Part shown: positions 24,713-33,311 of the stretch, piece after piece | How the letters are laid out: every line of letters begins with the position of its first letter | Position numbering within the stretch: the first letter of the stretch is position 1 | NCBI GenBank assembly: GCA_016937795.1 | Contig: JAFGVV010000039.1 | Location: 1-64,000, forward strand | Direction of reading: 5' to 3' | Length of the DNA stretch: 64,000 nucleotides | Source: Paludibacteraceae bacterium | Lineage (GTDB): Bacteria; Bacteroidota; Bacteroidia; Bacteroidales; Paludibacteraceae | Translations under genes and position numbers: made by a program | The notes under the pieces: generated by a model | What the model saw: only the letters and a program-made list of their open reading frames with translations | The model's database searches: none | What the model was told of the DNA's origin: nothing

Positions 24713-27700
24713 TTGAACCTTTCCGATTTGCAGCAACTTTATGCCCTGCATCCTCAGGTGAAAGCACTTTTGAGGTGGGCGGATTCCGCAGCATCAGACC
24801 TGAAAATTACGGGCTTGAGCGGATCTTCATGTGCTTTGGTGACGGCTTCGCTCTTTCGAGAACGGGCACAAACGCAAATTCTTTTGATGAACGATGCCGA
24901 TGAAGCGGCTTATCTCTACAACGATTTAAAGCAAATGCTGGCGGTGGAAGAGGTGTTTTATTATCCTTCATCGTTTAAAAAAGCCATAAAACTCAGTCAG
25001 TTCGACAGTTCGAACGAAATTCTCCGTACCGAAGTGCTCAACCGCCTGGCCAATAATACTGCGCCATGTGTGGTGGTGACTTATCCCGAGGCAATTATGC
25101 AAAAGGTGATTTCGGTTCATAGCATGAAAACCCGCATGTTGCGATTGAAAACCGGAGAGTCGCTGTCTATCGACTTTTTGTCGGAAATGTTGCATGAATA
25201 TGGATTCGAACGTGTGGATTTTGTGTACGAGCCGGGTCAGTTTTCGGTGCGCGGTAGCATTGTCGACATTTTTTCGTTTGCATACGAATTGCCTTACCGT
25301 TGCGACTTCTTTGGCGATGAAGTGGAATCGATACGTGTGTTTGATATTGAAACGCAGCTTTCGAAGGAAAAACGTACCGAAGTGGAAATTATTCCCGACC
25401 TGAAAACAGATGTTCATTCGAAAAATGTATCGTTTTTTGAGTTTATTCCTCAAAATGCTTTACTGACTTTTACCGATGTGGCTTTCTGTCGCGAGCGCAT
25501 TAATCAGCTTTACGACGAAGCGCTGATTAAAGCCAACAGCAGCGACAATCATGTGCCCGATCTGCATCGTTCGCGCATAACAGGAAATGAATTTGCGCAA
25601 CAGGTTTTGGAATTCAGGAAAATTGAGTGGGGCGAAAAGTCATTTTTTAATGCCAAGGAAGAGCTTACTTTCAATACTTCGCCTCAACCTATTTTTCATA
25701 AAAACTTCGATTTGGTTGCCGACAATCTGAAAAGAGCCATTCTGGGCGGTTACAAAATATATATACTGAGCGACAGTGTAAAGCAAACCGACCGTATTGC
25801 CTCTATTTTTACCGATCGTGGCGATAATATTGTTTTTCAGCCGGTAAAAAATACGCTTCACGAAGGTTTTATCGATCATGATTTGTCGCTTTATTGCTAC
25901 ACCGACCATCAGATTTTCGACCGTTTCCATAAATATCAACTCCGTACCGACAAAACACGTCAAGGGAAAGTGGTGATGACGCTCAAAGAGCTGAATCAGT
26001 TTCAGGTGGGCGACTATATGGTGCATGTGGATCATGGCGTGGGGACTTTTGGCGGACTTGTGCGAACCAATGTAAACGGCAAAATGCAGGAAATGATAAA
26101 GCTGACTTACAAGGACAACGATGTAATTTTTGTCAGCATACATGCTTTGCACCGCATTTCGAAATATAAAGGTAAGGAAGGTGAAGCGCCGCGCATTAAT
26201 AAGTTAGGCTCGGGCGCTTGGGAGCGACTGAAAGAGCGCACCAAAGCCAAAGTAAAAGATATTGCCCGCGAACTTATCAAGCTGTATGCCCGACGAAAAG
26301 CTGAACAGGGTTTTCAGTATTCGCCCGACAGCTATTTGCAACAGGAACTGGAAGCCTCGTTTATCTACGAAGATACGCCCGACCAGGTAAAGGCTACTGC
26401 CGATGTAAAAAAGGATATGGAATCTGCCTTGCCAATGGACAGACTGGTTTGTGGCGATGTGGGATTTGGCAAAACCGAAGTAGCTATGCGCGCCGCTTTC
26501 AAAGCAGCTACCGATGGCAAACAGGTTGCCGTATTGGTGCCAACTACGGTGCTTGCGCTCCAACATTCCAATTCGTTTAAGGAGCGTTTTAAAGATTTCC
26601 CTGTGACAGTGGAATATCTCAGTCGTGCGCGTACTGCCACGCAAACCAAAGAAGTGCTTGCCCGACTCGAAAAAGGTGAGGTGGATATTTTGATTGGTAC
26701 CCACAAACTGGTGAGTAAAAGTGTGAAGTTTAAAGACCTGGGTTTGCTGATTATTGACGAAGAACAGAAATTCGGAGTAACGGTAAAAGAAAAACTCAAA
26801 GAAATGAAAGTGAATGTGGATACCTTAACCATGACGGCCACGCCCATTCCACGCACTTTGCAGTTTTCGCTTATGGGCGCCCGCGATTTGTCAATTATCA
26901 ATACGCCACCGCCCAACCGCTATCCGGTGCAGACCGAAATTCATACTTTCGACGAAGATGTGATTCGTGAAGCCATTCAGCTTGAAATGAACCGAAACGG
27001 ACAGGTGTTTTTTGTCAATAACCGCATTCAGAATATTTACAATATCGAAGCCATGATCAGGCGTTTGGTGCCCGGTTGTCGTGTGGCAGTAGGTCACGGA
27101 CAGATGCCGCCCGACAAACTCGAAGAAATTATTGTGGATTTTATTGATTATGAATACGATGTGTTGGTGGCAACTACTATTATCGAATCGGGCATCGATA
27201 TTTCGAATGTGAATACTATTATCATCAATAGTGCACACATGTTTGGGTTGAGCGATTTGCATCAGCTTCGCGGGCGTGTGGGACGCAGCAACCGCAAAGC
27301 TTATTGCTATTTGCTGGCTCCTGAACTGAGTTTGCTCACGCCCGATGCGCGCAGGCGTTTGCAGGCACTCGAAACATTTGCCGAATTGGGTAGCGGTTTT
27401 AATATTGCTATGCAGGACCTCGATATTCGTGGTGCGGGAAATATGCTGGGAGCGGAGCAAAGCGGTTTTATTGCCGACCTTGGCTACGAAACTTATCAGC
27501 GAATTTTGAATGAAGCAGTGCATGAGTTGAAGGACGAAGAATTTTCAGAACTTTATGCTGAGGAAATTGCGCAGCAAAACAGTTCGGCTGCATTTGTAAA
27601 TGATTGTACGATAGATTCGGATATGGAATTACTCTTCCCGAACGACTATATTGAAAATGTGTCGGAACGAATCAGCCTTTATCGCGAACTCGACAATATC

Positions 27701-28054
27701 GACAACGAGGCCGAACTTTGCGAGTTCGAAGTACGACTCGAAGACCGTTTTGGTAAGATTCCCGAGAAAGGACTTGAATTGCTGCAGGTGGTTCGTTTGC
27801 GGCGTGTAGCCATGCAGTACGGAATTGAAAAATTAGTGCTGAAAAACGACCGCATGGCAGCGTTTTTGGTTTCCAATCCGCAATCGGCTTATTATCAGTC
27901 GGAGCAGTTTGGCAAAATACTCAAATATATGACCATGCATCCCCGCAAATGTCAGCTCCGCGAACAAAATATGCGTCGTTCGGTGGTTTTCAACGAAGTA
28001 AAATCGGTAGAACGGGCAAGAGCTGTACTCGACGAAATTGTGAATGTAAAATAA
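24713..28054 (+). CDS. mfd: Transcription-repair coupling factor
   Basis: Mfd removes RNA polymerase stalled at lesions and recruits UvrA. I choose the TTG at 24713 (1113 residues), because it gives an N-terminus reading M-N-L-S-D-L-Q-Q-L-Y, close to what I recall for Bacteroidota Mfd, and because an earlier in-frame TTG lies inside the promoter. Domains: degenerate UvrB-like region (1-~330); RNA-polymerase-interacting domain 'FQVGDYMVHVDHGVGTFGGL'; helicase Walker A 'CGDVGFGKTEVAMRAAF'; DEEQ box 'LLIIDEEQKFGV'; 'TATPIPRTLQFSLMGARD'; motif VI 'HQLRGRVGRSNRKAYCYLL'; C-terminal TRCF domain. No ATG lies near the start. Confidence 0.95.
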   Translation: MNLSDLQQLYALHPQVKALLRWADSAASDLKITGLSGSSCALVTASLFRERAQTQILLMNDADEAAYLYNDLKQMLAVEEVFYYPSSFKKAIKLSQFDSSNEILRTEVLNRLANNTAPCVVVTYPEAIMQKVISVHSMKTRMLRLKTGESLSIDFLSEMLHEYGFERVDFVYEPGQFSVRGSIVDIFSFAYELPYRCDFFGDEVESIRVFDIETQLSKEKRTEVEIIPDLKTDVHSKNVSFFEFIPQNALLTFTDVAFCRERINQLYDEALIKANSSDNHVPDLHRSRITGNEFAQQVLEFRKIEWGEKSFFNAKEELTFNTSPQPIFHKNFDLVADNLKRAILGGYKIYILSDSVKQTDRIASIFTDRGDNIVFQPVKNTLHEGFIDHDLSLYCYTDHQIFDRFHKYQLRTDKTRQGKVVMTLKELNQFQVGDYMVHVDHGVGTFGGLVRTNVNGKMQEMIKLTYKDNDVIFVSIHALHRISKYKGKEGEAPRINKLGSGAWERLKERTKAKVKDIARELIKLYARRKAEQGFQYSPDSYLQQELEASFIYEDTPDQVKATADVKKDMESALPMDRLVCGDVGFGKTEVAMRAAFKAATDGKQVAVLVPTTVLALQHSNSFKERFKDFPVTVEYLSRARTATQTKEVLARLEKGEVDILIGTHKLVSKSVKFKDLGLLIIDEEQKFGVTVKEKLKEMKVNVDTLTMTATPIPRTLQFSLMGARDLSIINTPPPNRYPVQTEIHTFDEDVIREAIQLEMNRNGQVFFVNNRIQNIYNIEAMIRRLVPGCRVAVGHGQMPPDKLEEIIVDFIDYEYDVLVATTIIESGIDISNVNTIIINSAHMFGLSDLHQLRGRVGRSNRKAYCYLLAPELSLLTPDARRRLQALETFAELGSGFNIAMQDLDIRGAGNMLGAEQSGFIADLGYETYQRILNEAVHELKDEEFSELYAEEIAQQNSSAAFVNDCTIDSDMELLFPNDYIENVSERISLYRELDNIDNEAELCEFEVRLEDRFGKIPEKGLELLQVVRLRRVAMQYGIEKLVLKNDRMAAFLVSNPQSAYYQSEQFGKILKYMTMHPRKCQLREQNMRRSVVFNEVKSVERARAVLDEIVNVK

Positions 28055-28069
28055 CTCCGATAATTCTTT

Positions 28070-28220
28070 GATCGGCGCATCCCTCGCTGGCGCTAGTCTG
28101 TGACCTGTGACCCGACCCGACGGATATGCTATTAAAAGCACTAAGCTTCGCACACGTTCGACGGGTTTTTGGAAAGCCAATCGGCAAAGCCGAGCGACAA
28201 AACCCATCGAACGAGCGCCA
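28070..28220. repeat. Dispersed-type palindromic intergenic element after mfd
   Basis: A block of higher-GC sequence unlike the flanks. It contains GACCTGTGACCCGACCCGAC and a palindrome at 28156-28212 whose arms GTTCGACGGGTTTT and AAAACCCATCGAAC pair over 14 bases with one mismatch, enclosing an inner CGGCAAAGCCG hairpin. No ORF fits. It looks like a repetitive intergenic element of Bacteroidota, but only one copy lies in this window, so dispersal is inferred. Confidence 0.5.
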
Positions 28221-28242
28221 TTATTTGCTTTTTTGATTGCTA

Positions 28243-28273
28243 TTGAGCGGGTGACTCAAAGTCACCCTCTCAA
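28243..28273 (-). terminator. Terminator of the third lipoprotein copy
   Basis: TTGAGCGGGTGAC and GTCACCCTCTCAA around TCAAA. It is the most diverged of three hairpin copies, each following one lipoprotein gene. Confidence 0.65.
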
Positions 28274-28288
28274 TGTCTCAGCTTAATG

Positions 28289-28810
28289 TTATTCGCTTAC
28301 CAACTCATACTTTCTACCATCTGCATAATCGTAGCGGATAATGCCATGTTTCAATGAGTAATACACTGTTTTTGGCAATGTGTCTGTGTCAAACCGATAC
28401 TGATTAAGCACATAAGTGTTTGGATACGTTACTCCGCGAACAAGCAGGTCTTGTTGTGCTGGCTTTGGCTTGTTCTCCTCGAAGTAAATGGGATCATATG
28501 TTTTTGTGTTAACTCCAATGAAAATGCCTTTGAAATGTTGCCTGATAGTATAGAAACTATTTTGATTATTAAGAATATAACCAATATTGATTAGTTCTGT
28601 GTAATATCTACTATCTGAGATGTCATAGTAATTGCTAAAATAAATATTAAAAGTATCAACTATATTAGTTAAACTATCCACAAACAGTAGTGTGTCATTA
28701 TTTACTAACTCCGGTTTTTGATCTTCGGGGATATTATCGTAATGATTTTCCCAACATGAAGAAAGAAAAGGAATAAGTAAAAAGATAAGATATCTAAGTG
28801 CTGTTTTCAT
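28289..28810 (-). CDS. Tandem lipoprotein, copy 3 (last in the array)
   Basis: A 173-residue lipoprotein with signal peptide and lipobox 'FLSSC' (C19), then 'WENHYDNIPEDQKPEL'. The C-terminal ~45 residues ('YVLNQYRFDTDTLPKTVYYS' onward to 'GRKYELVSE') are almost identical in all three copies, while the central ~70 residues diverge. No enzymatic motif is visible; the tail reads like a small beta-structured domain. It is the last minus-strand gene of the surface-protein cluster. Function unknown. It is closest to copy 1 (29481-30014) in the N-terminal half. Confidence 0.65.
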   Translation of the reverse strand: MKTALRYLIFLLIPFLSSCWENHYDNIPEDQKPELVNNDTLLFVDSLTNIVDTFNIYFSNYYDISDSRYYTELINIGYILNNQNSFYTIRQHFKGIFIGVNTKTYDPIYFEENKPKPAQQDLLVRGVTYPNTYVLNQYRFDTDTLPKTVYYSLKHGIIRYDYADGRKYELVSE

Positions 28811-28832
28811 ATTTGTCTATTTTTGATTGCTA

Positions 28833-28863
28833 TTGAGAGGGTGACTCAAAGTCACCCTCTCAA
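28833..28863 (-). terminator. Terminator between lipoprotein copies 2 and 3
   Basis: TTGAGAGGGTGAC and GTCACCCTCTCAA form a perfect 13-bp stem around TCAAA. The same hairpin is at 29435-29465. Confidence 0.7.
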
Positions 28864-28878
28864 TGTCTCAGCTTAATG

Positions 28879-29412
28879 TTATTCACTTACCAACTCATAT
28901 TTCCTACCATCTGCATAATCGTAGCGGATAATGCCATGTTTCAACGAGTAATACACTGTTTTTGGCAATGTGTCCGTTTCAAACTGATACTGATTAAGCA
29001 CATAAGTATTTGAATACATTACTCCGTGAACAAGCAGGTCTTCTTTTTGTACATCTGGCTGGTTGACTGTGTATTCAATTCTATCAAAGTAATTTGTATC
29101 ATACGAAATTATTACACTTCTATTACCTTGGGATATTTTGAATTCTTTGGGAAAAGATGTACTGTTTATTAGAATATATCTGATAGTAAACTGTTCCGAG
29201 TAATCATAAACATCAGAATCTGCACTCGTGTGGGTAAGAGATACTTTAAATGTATCAGTATGGTTGTTTGTACTATCAAAAAAAAGTATAGTGTCGTTGT
29301 TTTTTAATAAAGGTTTGTATTCCTCTGGAATAACAGACTTCAGGTTTGTTTCCCAACATGAAGAAAGAAAAGGTATAAATAAAAAGATAAGATATTTAAG
29401 TGGAGTTTTCAT
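28879..29412 (-). CDS. Tandem lipoprotein, copy 2
   Basis: A 177-residue paralogue of the flanking genes: signal 'MKTPLKYLIFLFIPFLSSC', lipidated C19, then a distinct segment 'WETNLKSVIPEEYKPLLKNN'. The central part (about residues 45-130) is clearly different from copies 1 and 3, but the C-terminal ~45 residues and the 3' hairpin are nearly unchanged. Start-to-start distance to each neighbour is exactly 602 bases. This points to tandem duplication followed by central diversification or by conversion of the ends. Function unknown. Confidence 0.65.
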   Translation of the reverse strand: MKTPLKYLIFLFIPFLSSCWETNLKSVIPEEYKPLLKNNDTILFFDSTNNHTDTFKVSLTHTSADSDVYDYSEQFTIRYILINSTSFPKEFKISQGNRSVIISYDTNYFDRIEYTVNQPDVQKEDLLVHGVMYSNTYVLNQYQFETDTLPKTVYYSLKHGIIRYDYADGRKYELVSE

Positions 29413-29434
29413 ATTTGTCTATTTTTGATTGCTA

Positions 29435-29465
29435 TTGAGAGGGTGACTCAAAGTCACCCTCTCAA
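29435..29465 (-). terminator. Terminator between lipoprotein copies 1 and 2
   Basis: Identical 13-bp stem hairpin to 28833-28863, part of the duplicated unit. Confidence 0.7.
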
Positions 29466-29480
29466 TGTCTCAACTTAATG

Positions 29481-30014
29481 TTATTCGCTTACCAACTCAT
29501 ATTTCCTGCCATCTGCATAATCGTAGCGGATAATGCCATGTTTCAATGAGTAATACACAGTTTTTGGCAATGTATCCGTCTCAAACCGATACTGATTAAG
29601 TACATAAGTATTTGGATACATTACTCCACGAACAAGCAGGTCTTGTTGTGCTGGCTTGGTTTGGTTGCTGTTAAATTCAATTCTGTCATAATTATTTATA
29701 CTATTTACATATACAAATACACCTTTATAGTGTTGTCTAATATAAAAACTATTAATATCTTTAATGGTGTTTATTAGATTATAACCAAGATCAATTAATT
29801 CTGTAAAATATTTACTATCTGAAATGTCGTAGTAAATACTGAAACGGATTTGAAAAGTATCAACCGTATTAGTTAAACTGTCTATAAATAATAGTGTGTT
29901 ATTATTTGTTAACTCCGGTTTTTGATCTTCGGGGATATTATCGTAATGATTTTCCCAACATGAAGAAAGAAAAGGTATGAGTAAAAAGATGAGATATTTA
30001 AGTGCTGTTTTCAT
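29481..30014 (-). CDS. Tandem lipoprotein, copy 1 (first in the array)
   Basis: A 177-residue lipoprotein with signal 'MKTALKYLIFLLIPFLSSC' (lipidated C19) and 'WENHYDNIPEDQKPEL' shared with copy 3. The middle has 'YYDISDSKYFTELIDLGYNL', similar to copy 3 but with insertions, and the C-terminal segment is the constant module. It begins 17 bases after the stop of the 702-residue T9SS protein gene, so the array is probably read from that operon. No function can be assigned. Confidence 0.65.
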   Translation of the reverse strand: MKTALKYLIFLLIPFLSSCWENHYDNIPEDQKPELTNNNTLLFIDSLTNTVDTFQIRFSIYYDISDSKYFTELIDLGYNLINTIKDINSFYIRQHYKGVFVYVNSINNYDRIEFNSNQTKPAQQDLLVRGVMYPNTYVLNQYRFETDTLPKTVYYSLKHGIIRYDYADGRKYELVSE

Positions 30015-30031
30015 ATTTATATTGATGGATT

Positions 30032-32140
30032 TTATAACAATATGATTTTTTTGATTTCGATTTTCTTATCCAAATATAATCGTGCAAAATATATTCCTTT
30101 GGGTAGTCCTGATAGATTGACTCCATTTTCAGTTGAATGTAGCTTGCCGGAAAAAACTACCACACTGTTAGATGAAACAATATCGAAATCAACCGCTGTG
30201 CTAATATTTGCAATTGAGATTTTTACATAAACCCGGCTTGGATTGGGAGATATTGTTATCTCGTTTCGTAAAAGATTATTGTCATTAGTTGTAGTTTTTT
30301 CAGATATTGATTCGTTGTTGTTTGACTTTTTGGCGTATGCCGGACCAGAAGTGTTTTGACTTGTAGCAGGTAGCTTGTATAGTCCTCCCTGATAGTTATT
30401 GGGTAGAGGCGCTGCTTTAGCTACGAATTTTTTACCGCCCGTACCGGATGCACTAAACCCTTTTTTTAGCGTAATGCCTCTGGTTGCTGTATATGTAACA
30501 TTATTGCCTAAAATTGAGCTATTTGTTTCGATAAAGCCTGCTCTTTGCGATGTACTTCTTTTGTTTATCCAATCGTAGTATTGTGGCTCTAATGGTACTC
30601 CCATCTCAACTTTATCAGTAATGATGATTGTTTTCAAATCTTCTTTTCTAAATGCTATATAATATAAATTATGCAACATCATATAATCTAAGCCATTGTA
30701 CTCAAGTTGACTGTCAAGTGTTTTACCTAATTTCCATGACCATATACAACGCGATGCCGAAGTCCATCTGATATTGTCTGCTAAATTACTTGCCGGTCCA
30801 TTTGCCGGTGCAGAATTTAGTAAATCTTCATAAAGTATCTTATCGGTATTGTATGTGTTGTCTTGTAATTTCATTACATTGTAATCGGGGTCATGTAAAA
30901 CTAAATTTATTAGTGGTAGATGTTCGTTGTTTGGAAACTGACCACTATCATATAAATCGTGCTCATCCCTTAAACTACGTAATACATCAAATGTCTCATC
31001 TCCTAATATATTTCCATTGCAAGCGAGTGAACGCGTTAGATTGTCATCAAGATATTTTCCATTGATTTTTGATATGGGATGCCGGAAGCCATAATCATAC
31101 AAATTATCCGAGAAGAGACCATTATATTCTTGTAAATTTTCACCTGTAATAGCAAGTCCAGCTCTAATAAATCCGCTACTGGCCATAGCAACTCCTCCAT
31201 CAGTTCCACTGCCTTCTAATACCCAATGGTTAGTTACCGGATTCACTAAAATCCAGTGTGTTGAAAAAAAAGAAGTGTTAAATGTAATTGAGCCTACACT
31301 TGTTGTGATATTAAAACCTATACCTTTATTATATGTGCCAGGGTATTGAATATAATCTATAAAACGTTTAACAATATCTTTTGCCCACAACGAAAAATTG
31401 ACCGATACGGGCGATGAATACACATCTGTACCAAGAGTTACAATGTTTTTCCCTGTTAAATAGGGAATTAGATGGAAATATAAATCGGACCAATAACAAG
31501 GAATATTGGCAATTGACTCAGTACCTACAAGTTTACTTACTAAAGCCAATGCTTCCATGTCATGAATGATAACATCCTGACTATTTTCTTCAAATCTTTT
31601 TGTGTCATTATAATGTAATTTTCCCATAGAATATGGAACATCTAAGTTGTCTGGATAATTATCTTTTAATACCTGCGACACATCATCCCTGATCATAAAT
31701 CCATTGATGTCGCCCGGCTGCACAAAGTATTTTTGCCAATACTCATCCTCAATAAATGTTTCGCCACAAGCGGCTTTCCACCTTAAGATTGATTCGGAAT
31801 ATACATCGAGCCGTTCTAAAGCAAGCATAGCATAAAGCAACTCTGCCAAAGTCTGACTGTAGTCCTGTTTATTGTTTTTAAGCAACCACAATTCGGTGGC
31901 TAATACCGTTAAATAATGACTCATGTTGCAGTTGGCATCACTCCACCACGCAACATTATTCTCAATAGAAGCTGCAGGTATGTTTACTCCAAAGTCTGAG
32001 ACATTAGGGGTTACTACTATAAATTTTTCCCTTAGCCTCTTTCTGTAGTTCCAATATTTTTCAAGATTGGCTTCCTGACTTTGAGCAAATAGCCCTACCG
32101 CAAACAACGATAGAATTAGCAAAGATAATAATTTCTTCAT
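30032..32140 (-). CDS. Large secreted T9SS protein, unrecognised, mostly helical body
   Basis: The 702-residue protein has a signal peptide ('LLSLLILSLFAVGLFAQ'), a long body with repeated helical-looking segments ('TELWLLKNNKQDYSQTLAEL', 'YAMLALERLDVYSESIL'), a Gly-rich central stretch 'WVLEGSGTDGGVAMASSGFI', the motif 'NGLDYMMLHNLYYIAF', an 'ITLKKGFSASGTGG' segment like the ITLKPGF linkers of other T9SS proteins, and a type A sorting domain ('ITISPNPSRVYVKISI' to 'KIEIKKIILL'). The body could be an alpha/alpha toroid as in polysaccharide lyases, but I see no catalytic signature and do not assign a family. It sits 22 bases after the tail-fibre-like gene. Confidence 0.65.
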   Translation of the reverse strand: MKKLLSLLILSLFAVGLFAQSQEANLEKYWNYRKRLREKFIVVTPNVSDFGVNIPAASIENNVAWWSDANCNMSHYLTVLATELWLLKNNKQDYSQTLAELLYAMLALERLDVYSESILRWKAACGETFIEDEYWQKYFVQPGDINGFMIRDDVSQVLKDNYPDNLDVPYSMGKLHYNDTKRFEENSQDVIIHDMEALALVSKLVGTESIANIPCYWSDLYFHLIPYLTGKNIVTLGTDVYSSPVSVNFSLWAKDIVKRFIDYIQYPGTYNKGIGFNITTSVGSITFNTSFFSTHWILVNPVTNHWVLEGSGTDGGVAMASSGFIRAGLAITGENLQEYNGLFSDNLYDYGFRHPISKINGKYLDDNLTRSLACNGNILGDETFDVLRSLRDEHDLYDSGQFPNNEHLPLINLVLHDPDYNVMKLQDNTYNTDKILYEDLLNSAPANGPASNLADNIRWTSASRCIWSWKLGKTLDSQLEYNGLDYMMLHNLYYIAFRKEDLKTIIITDKVEMGVPLEPQYYDWINKRSTSQRAGFIETNSSILGNNVTYTATRGITLKKGFSASGTGGKKFVAKAAPLPNNYQGGLYKLPATSQNTSGPAYAKKSNNNESISEKTTTNDNNLLRNEITISPNPSRVYVKISIANISTAVDFDIVSSNSVVVFSGKLHSTENGVNLSGLPKGIYFARLYLDKKIEIKKIILL

Positions 32141-32162
32141 AATATCAATTTTGGGAGTGTAA

Positions 32163-33251
32163 TTATTTTACTAATTTTTCCAGATGGTCAATTTTAGTAT
32201 TTTGCTGTTCGATCATTTTTTGTTGTTCGATAACATACAATGTTAGTTCTTCAATTTTCTGAAGCAACTTATTTTGCATTTCGCCCATGTTAAGTCCATT
32301 TTCTTTCACTTCGGCTGCTGACGGTATTTCGGGTAGATGTCGGTTAGTTTTTACAAATTTCTCCACATCACAAAGTGGCATAAGCGAATAATCGGGAGAG
32401 AATACATAGTCGGCAATGGGACCGTTAAAGTCAATTAGTACTTCGCGTGCATGTATAGTTCCCTTTACAGTAAGTAAGTGGTCGGGGCTGGTAGTGCCAA
32501 TTCCAACATATCCATTGTTATTCAGTATAGTCATTCGCGTTGTAGCATATGTGCCATTCGCTGTTTGAAGCGAAAGATTCTTTCCGGTATATGATGTTAA
32601 CTCTCCTGTAAGTAAATTAATACGTTTGTTAATGGCAAATTGATCTCTATCTGTATATATATGTGCATATGCAGTGTTTTGACAACCTAAATCAATATTT
32701 CCACTACCTGTACTTATTCTTAGTGAATTACCCGGGCCATTTCCTCTTATAGCTCCATTTACATGAAGTTTTTCTTGAGGTGAATAAGTTCCAATTCCAA
32801 TACTTCCGTTTACATATAGATTCTCTGAAATAGTTGTACTATTGTCAACTGAAAATGAGATATTTATTCCGCTCAATAGCTGAGGATCATCAGCATAGCA
32901 AGCACTTGCATCAGATGTAAATACAATTTGAACTCTACCATTAGCTGTTGCTGTTGATATTGTACCACTTTGTGTACCACTCGTCTTTAGTAATTGAGAA
33001 ACGACATTGCCTAAATTATCCACTGTATTAATAGTCAAATAATCGTAATACTGTTCCGTTGCAATTGAATATGTAATGAAAATTGGTTTGTTTGATACAG
33101 TACTAATAACATTCCACACTTCGTTAGCGTTGTTGACATATCCGGTTGTAAGGCTTATTGTTTGATTTTGGTTTATTGTATATGTTGTAGCATGTGTGAA
33201 ACCTATGCACAAAATTGAAACTAATGCAGTTAAAAGACTTTTTGTTTTCAT
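32163..33251 (-). CDS. Tail-fibre-like secreted protein with C-terminal coiled coil
   Basis: A 362-residue protein with signal peptide (1-21), a beta-rich N-terminal domain to ~140, two 'GIGT(Y/T)SP' repeats ('GSIGIGTYSPQEKLHVNG', 'GYVGIGTTSPDHLLTVKG') typical of fibre shafts, then the conserved segment 'LCDVEKFVKTNRHLPEIPSA' and 'NMGEMQNKLLQKIEELTLYV', ending in a coiled coil with repeated 'QQKMIEQQ'. This C-terminus is widespread in Bacteroidota secreted proteins, where it resembles a trimerising or self-chaperone module. No sorting domain is seen. Not part of a phage: no phage genes surround it. Probably the first gene of the operon that continues with the T9SS protein and lipoproteins. 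Confidence 0.65.
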   Translation of the reverse strand: MKTKSLLTALVSILCIGFTHATTYTINQNQTISLTTGYVNNANEVWNVISTVSNKPIFITYSIATEQYYDYLTINTVDNLGNVVSQLLKTSGTQSGTISTATANGRVQIVFTSDASACYADDPQLLSGINISFSVDNSTTISENLYVNGSIGIGTYSPQEKLHVNGAIRGNGPGNSLRISTGSGNIDLGCQNTAYAHIYTDRDQFAINKRINLLTGELTSYTGKNLSLQTANGTYATTRMTILNNNGYVGIGTTSPDHLLTVKGTIHAREVLIDFNGPIADYVFSPDYSLMPLCDVEKFVKTNRHLPEIPSAAEVKENGLNMGEMQNKLLQKIEELTLYVIEQQKMIEQQNTKIDHLEKLVK

Positions 33252-33257
33252 ATTGTT

Positions 33258-33295
33258 GATGTATTGAGTTTAAAATGATGTATTGAGTTTAAAAT
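33258..33295. repeat. Perfect tandem duplication of 19 bp
   Basis: GATGTATTGAGTTTAAAAT occurs twice back to back, just upstream of the tail-fibre-like gene, probably within its promoter or leader. Confidence 0.9.
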
Positions 33296-33311
33296 AATGA
33301 TTTTAAATTGA

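Noticed and set aside
28156..28212. Integron attC-like site
   Set aside because: The palindrome has GTTC/GAAC arms, but lacks the conserved attC core sites (RYYYAAC/GTTRRRY), and no integrase or cassette array is nearby.
28243..29465. CRISPR array from the three similar hairpins
   Set aside because: Only three copies, ~600 bases apart, each at the 3' end of a paralogous gene. They are duplicated terminators.
30032..32140. Polysaccharide lyase (chondroitin/hyaluronate lyase type)
   Set aside because: The helical body suggested an alpha/alpha toroid, but no lyase catalytic motif was found, so I left it unassigned.
32163..33251. Phage tail-fibre gene and prophage
   Set aside because: The C-terminal module is common in Bacteroidota secreted proteins, and no capsid, terminase, portal or integrase gene is present around it.
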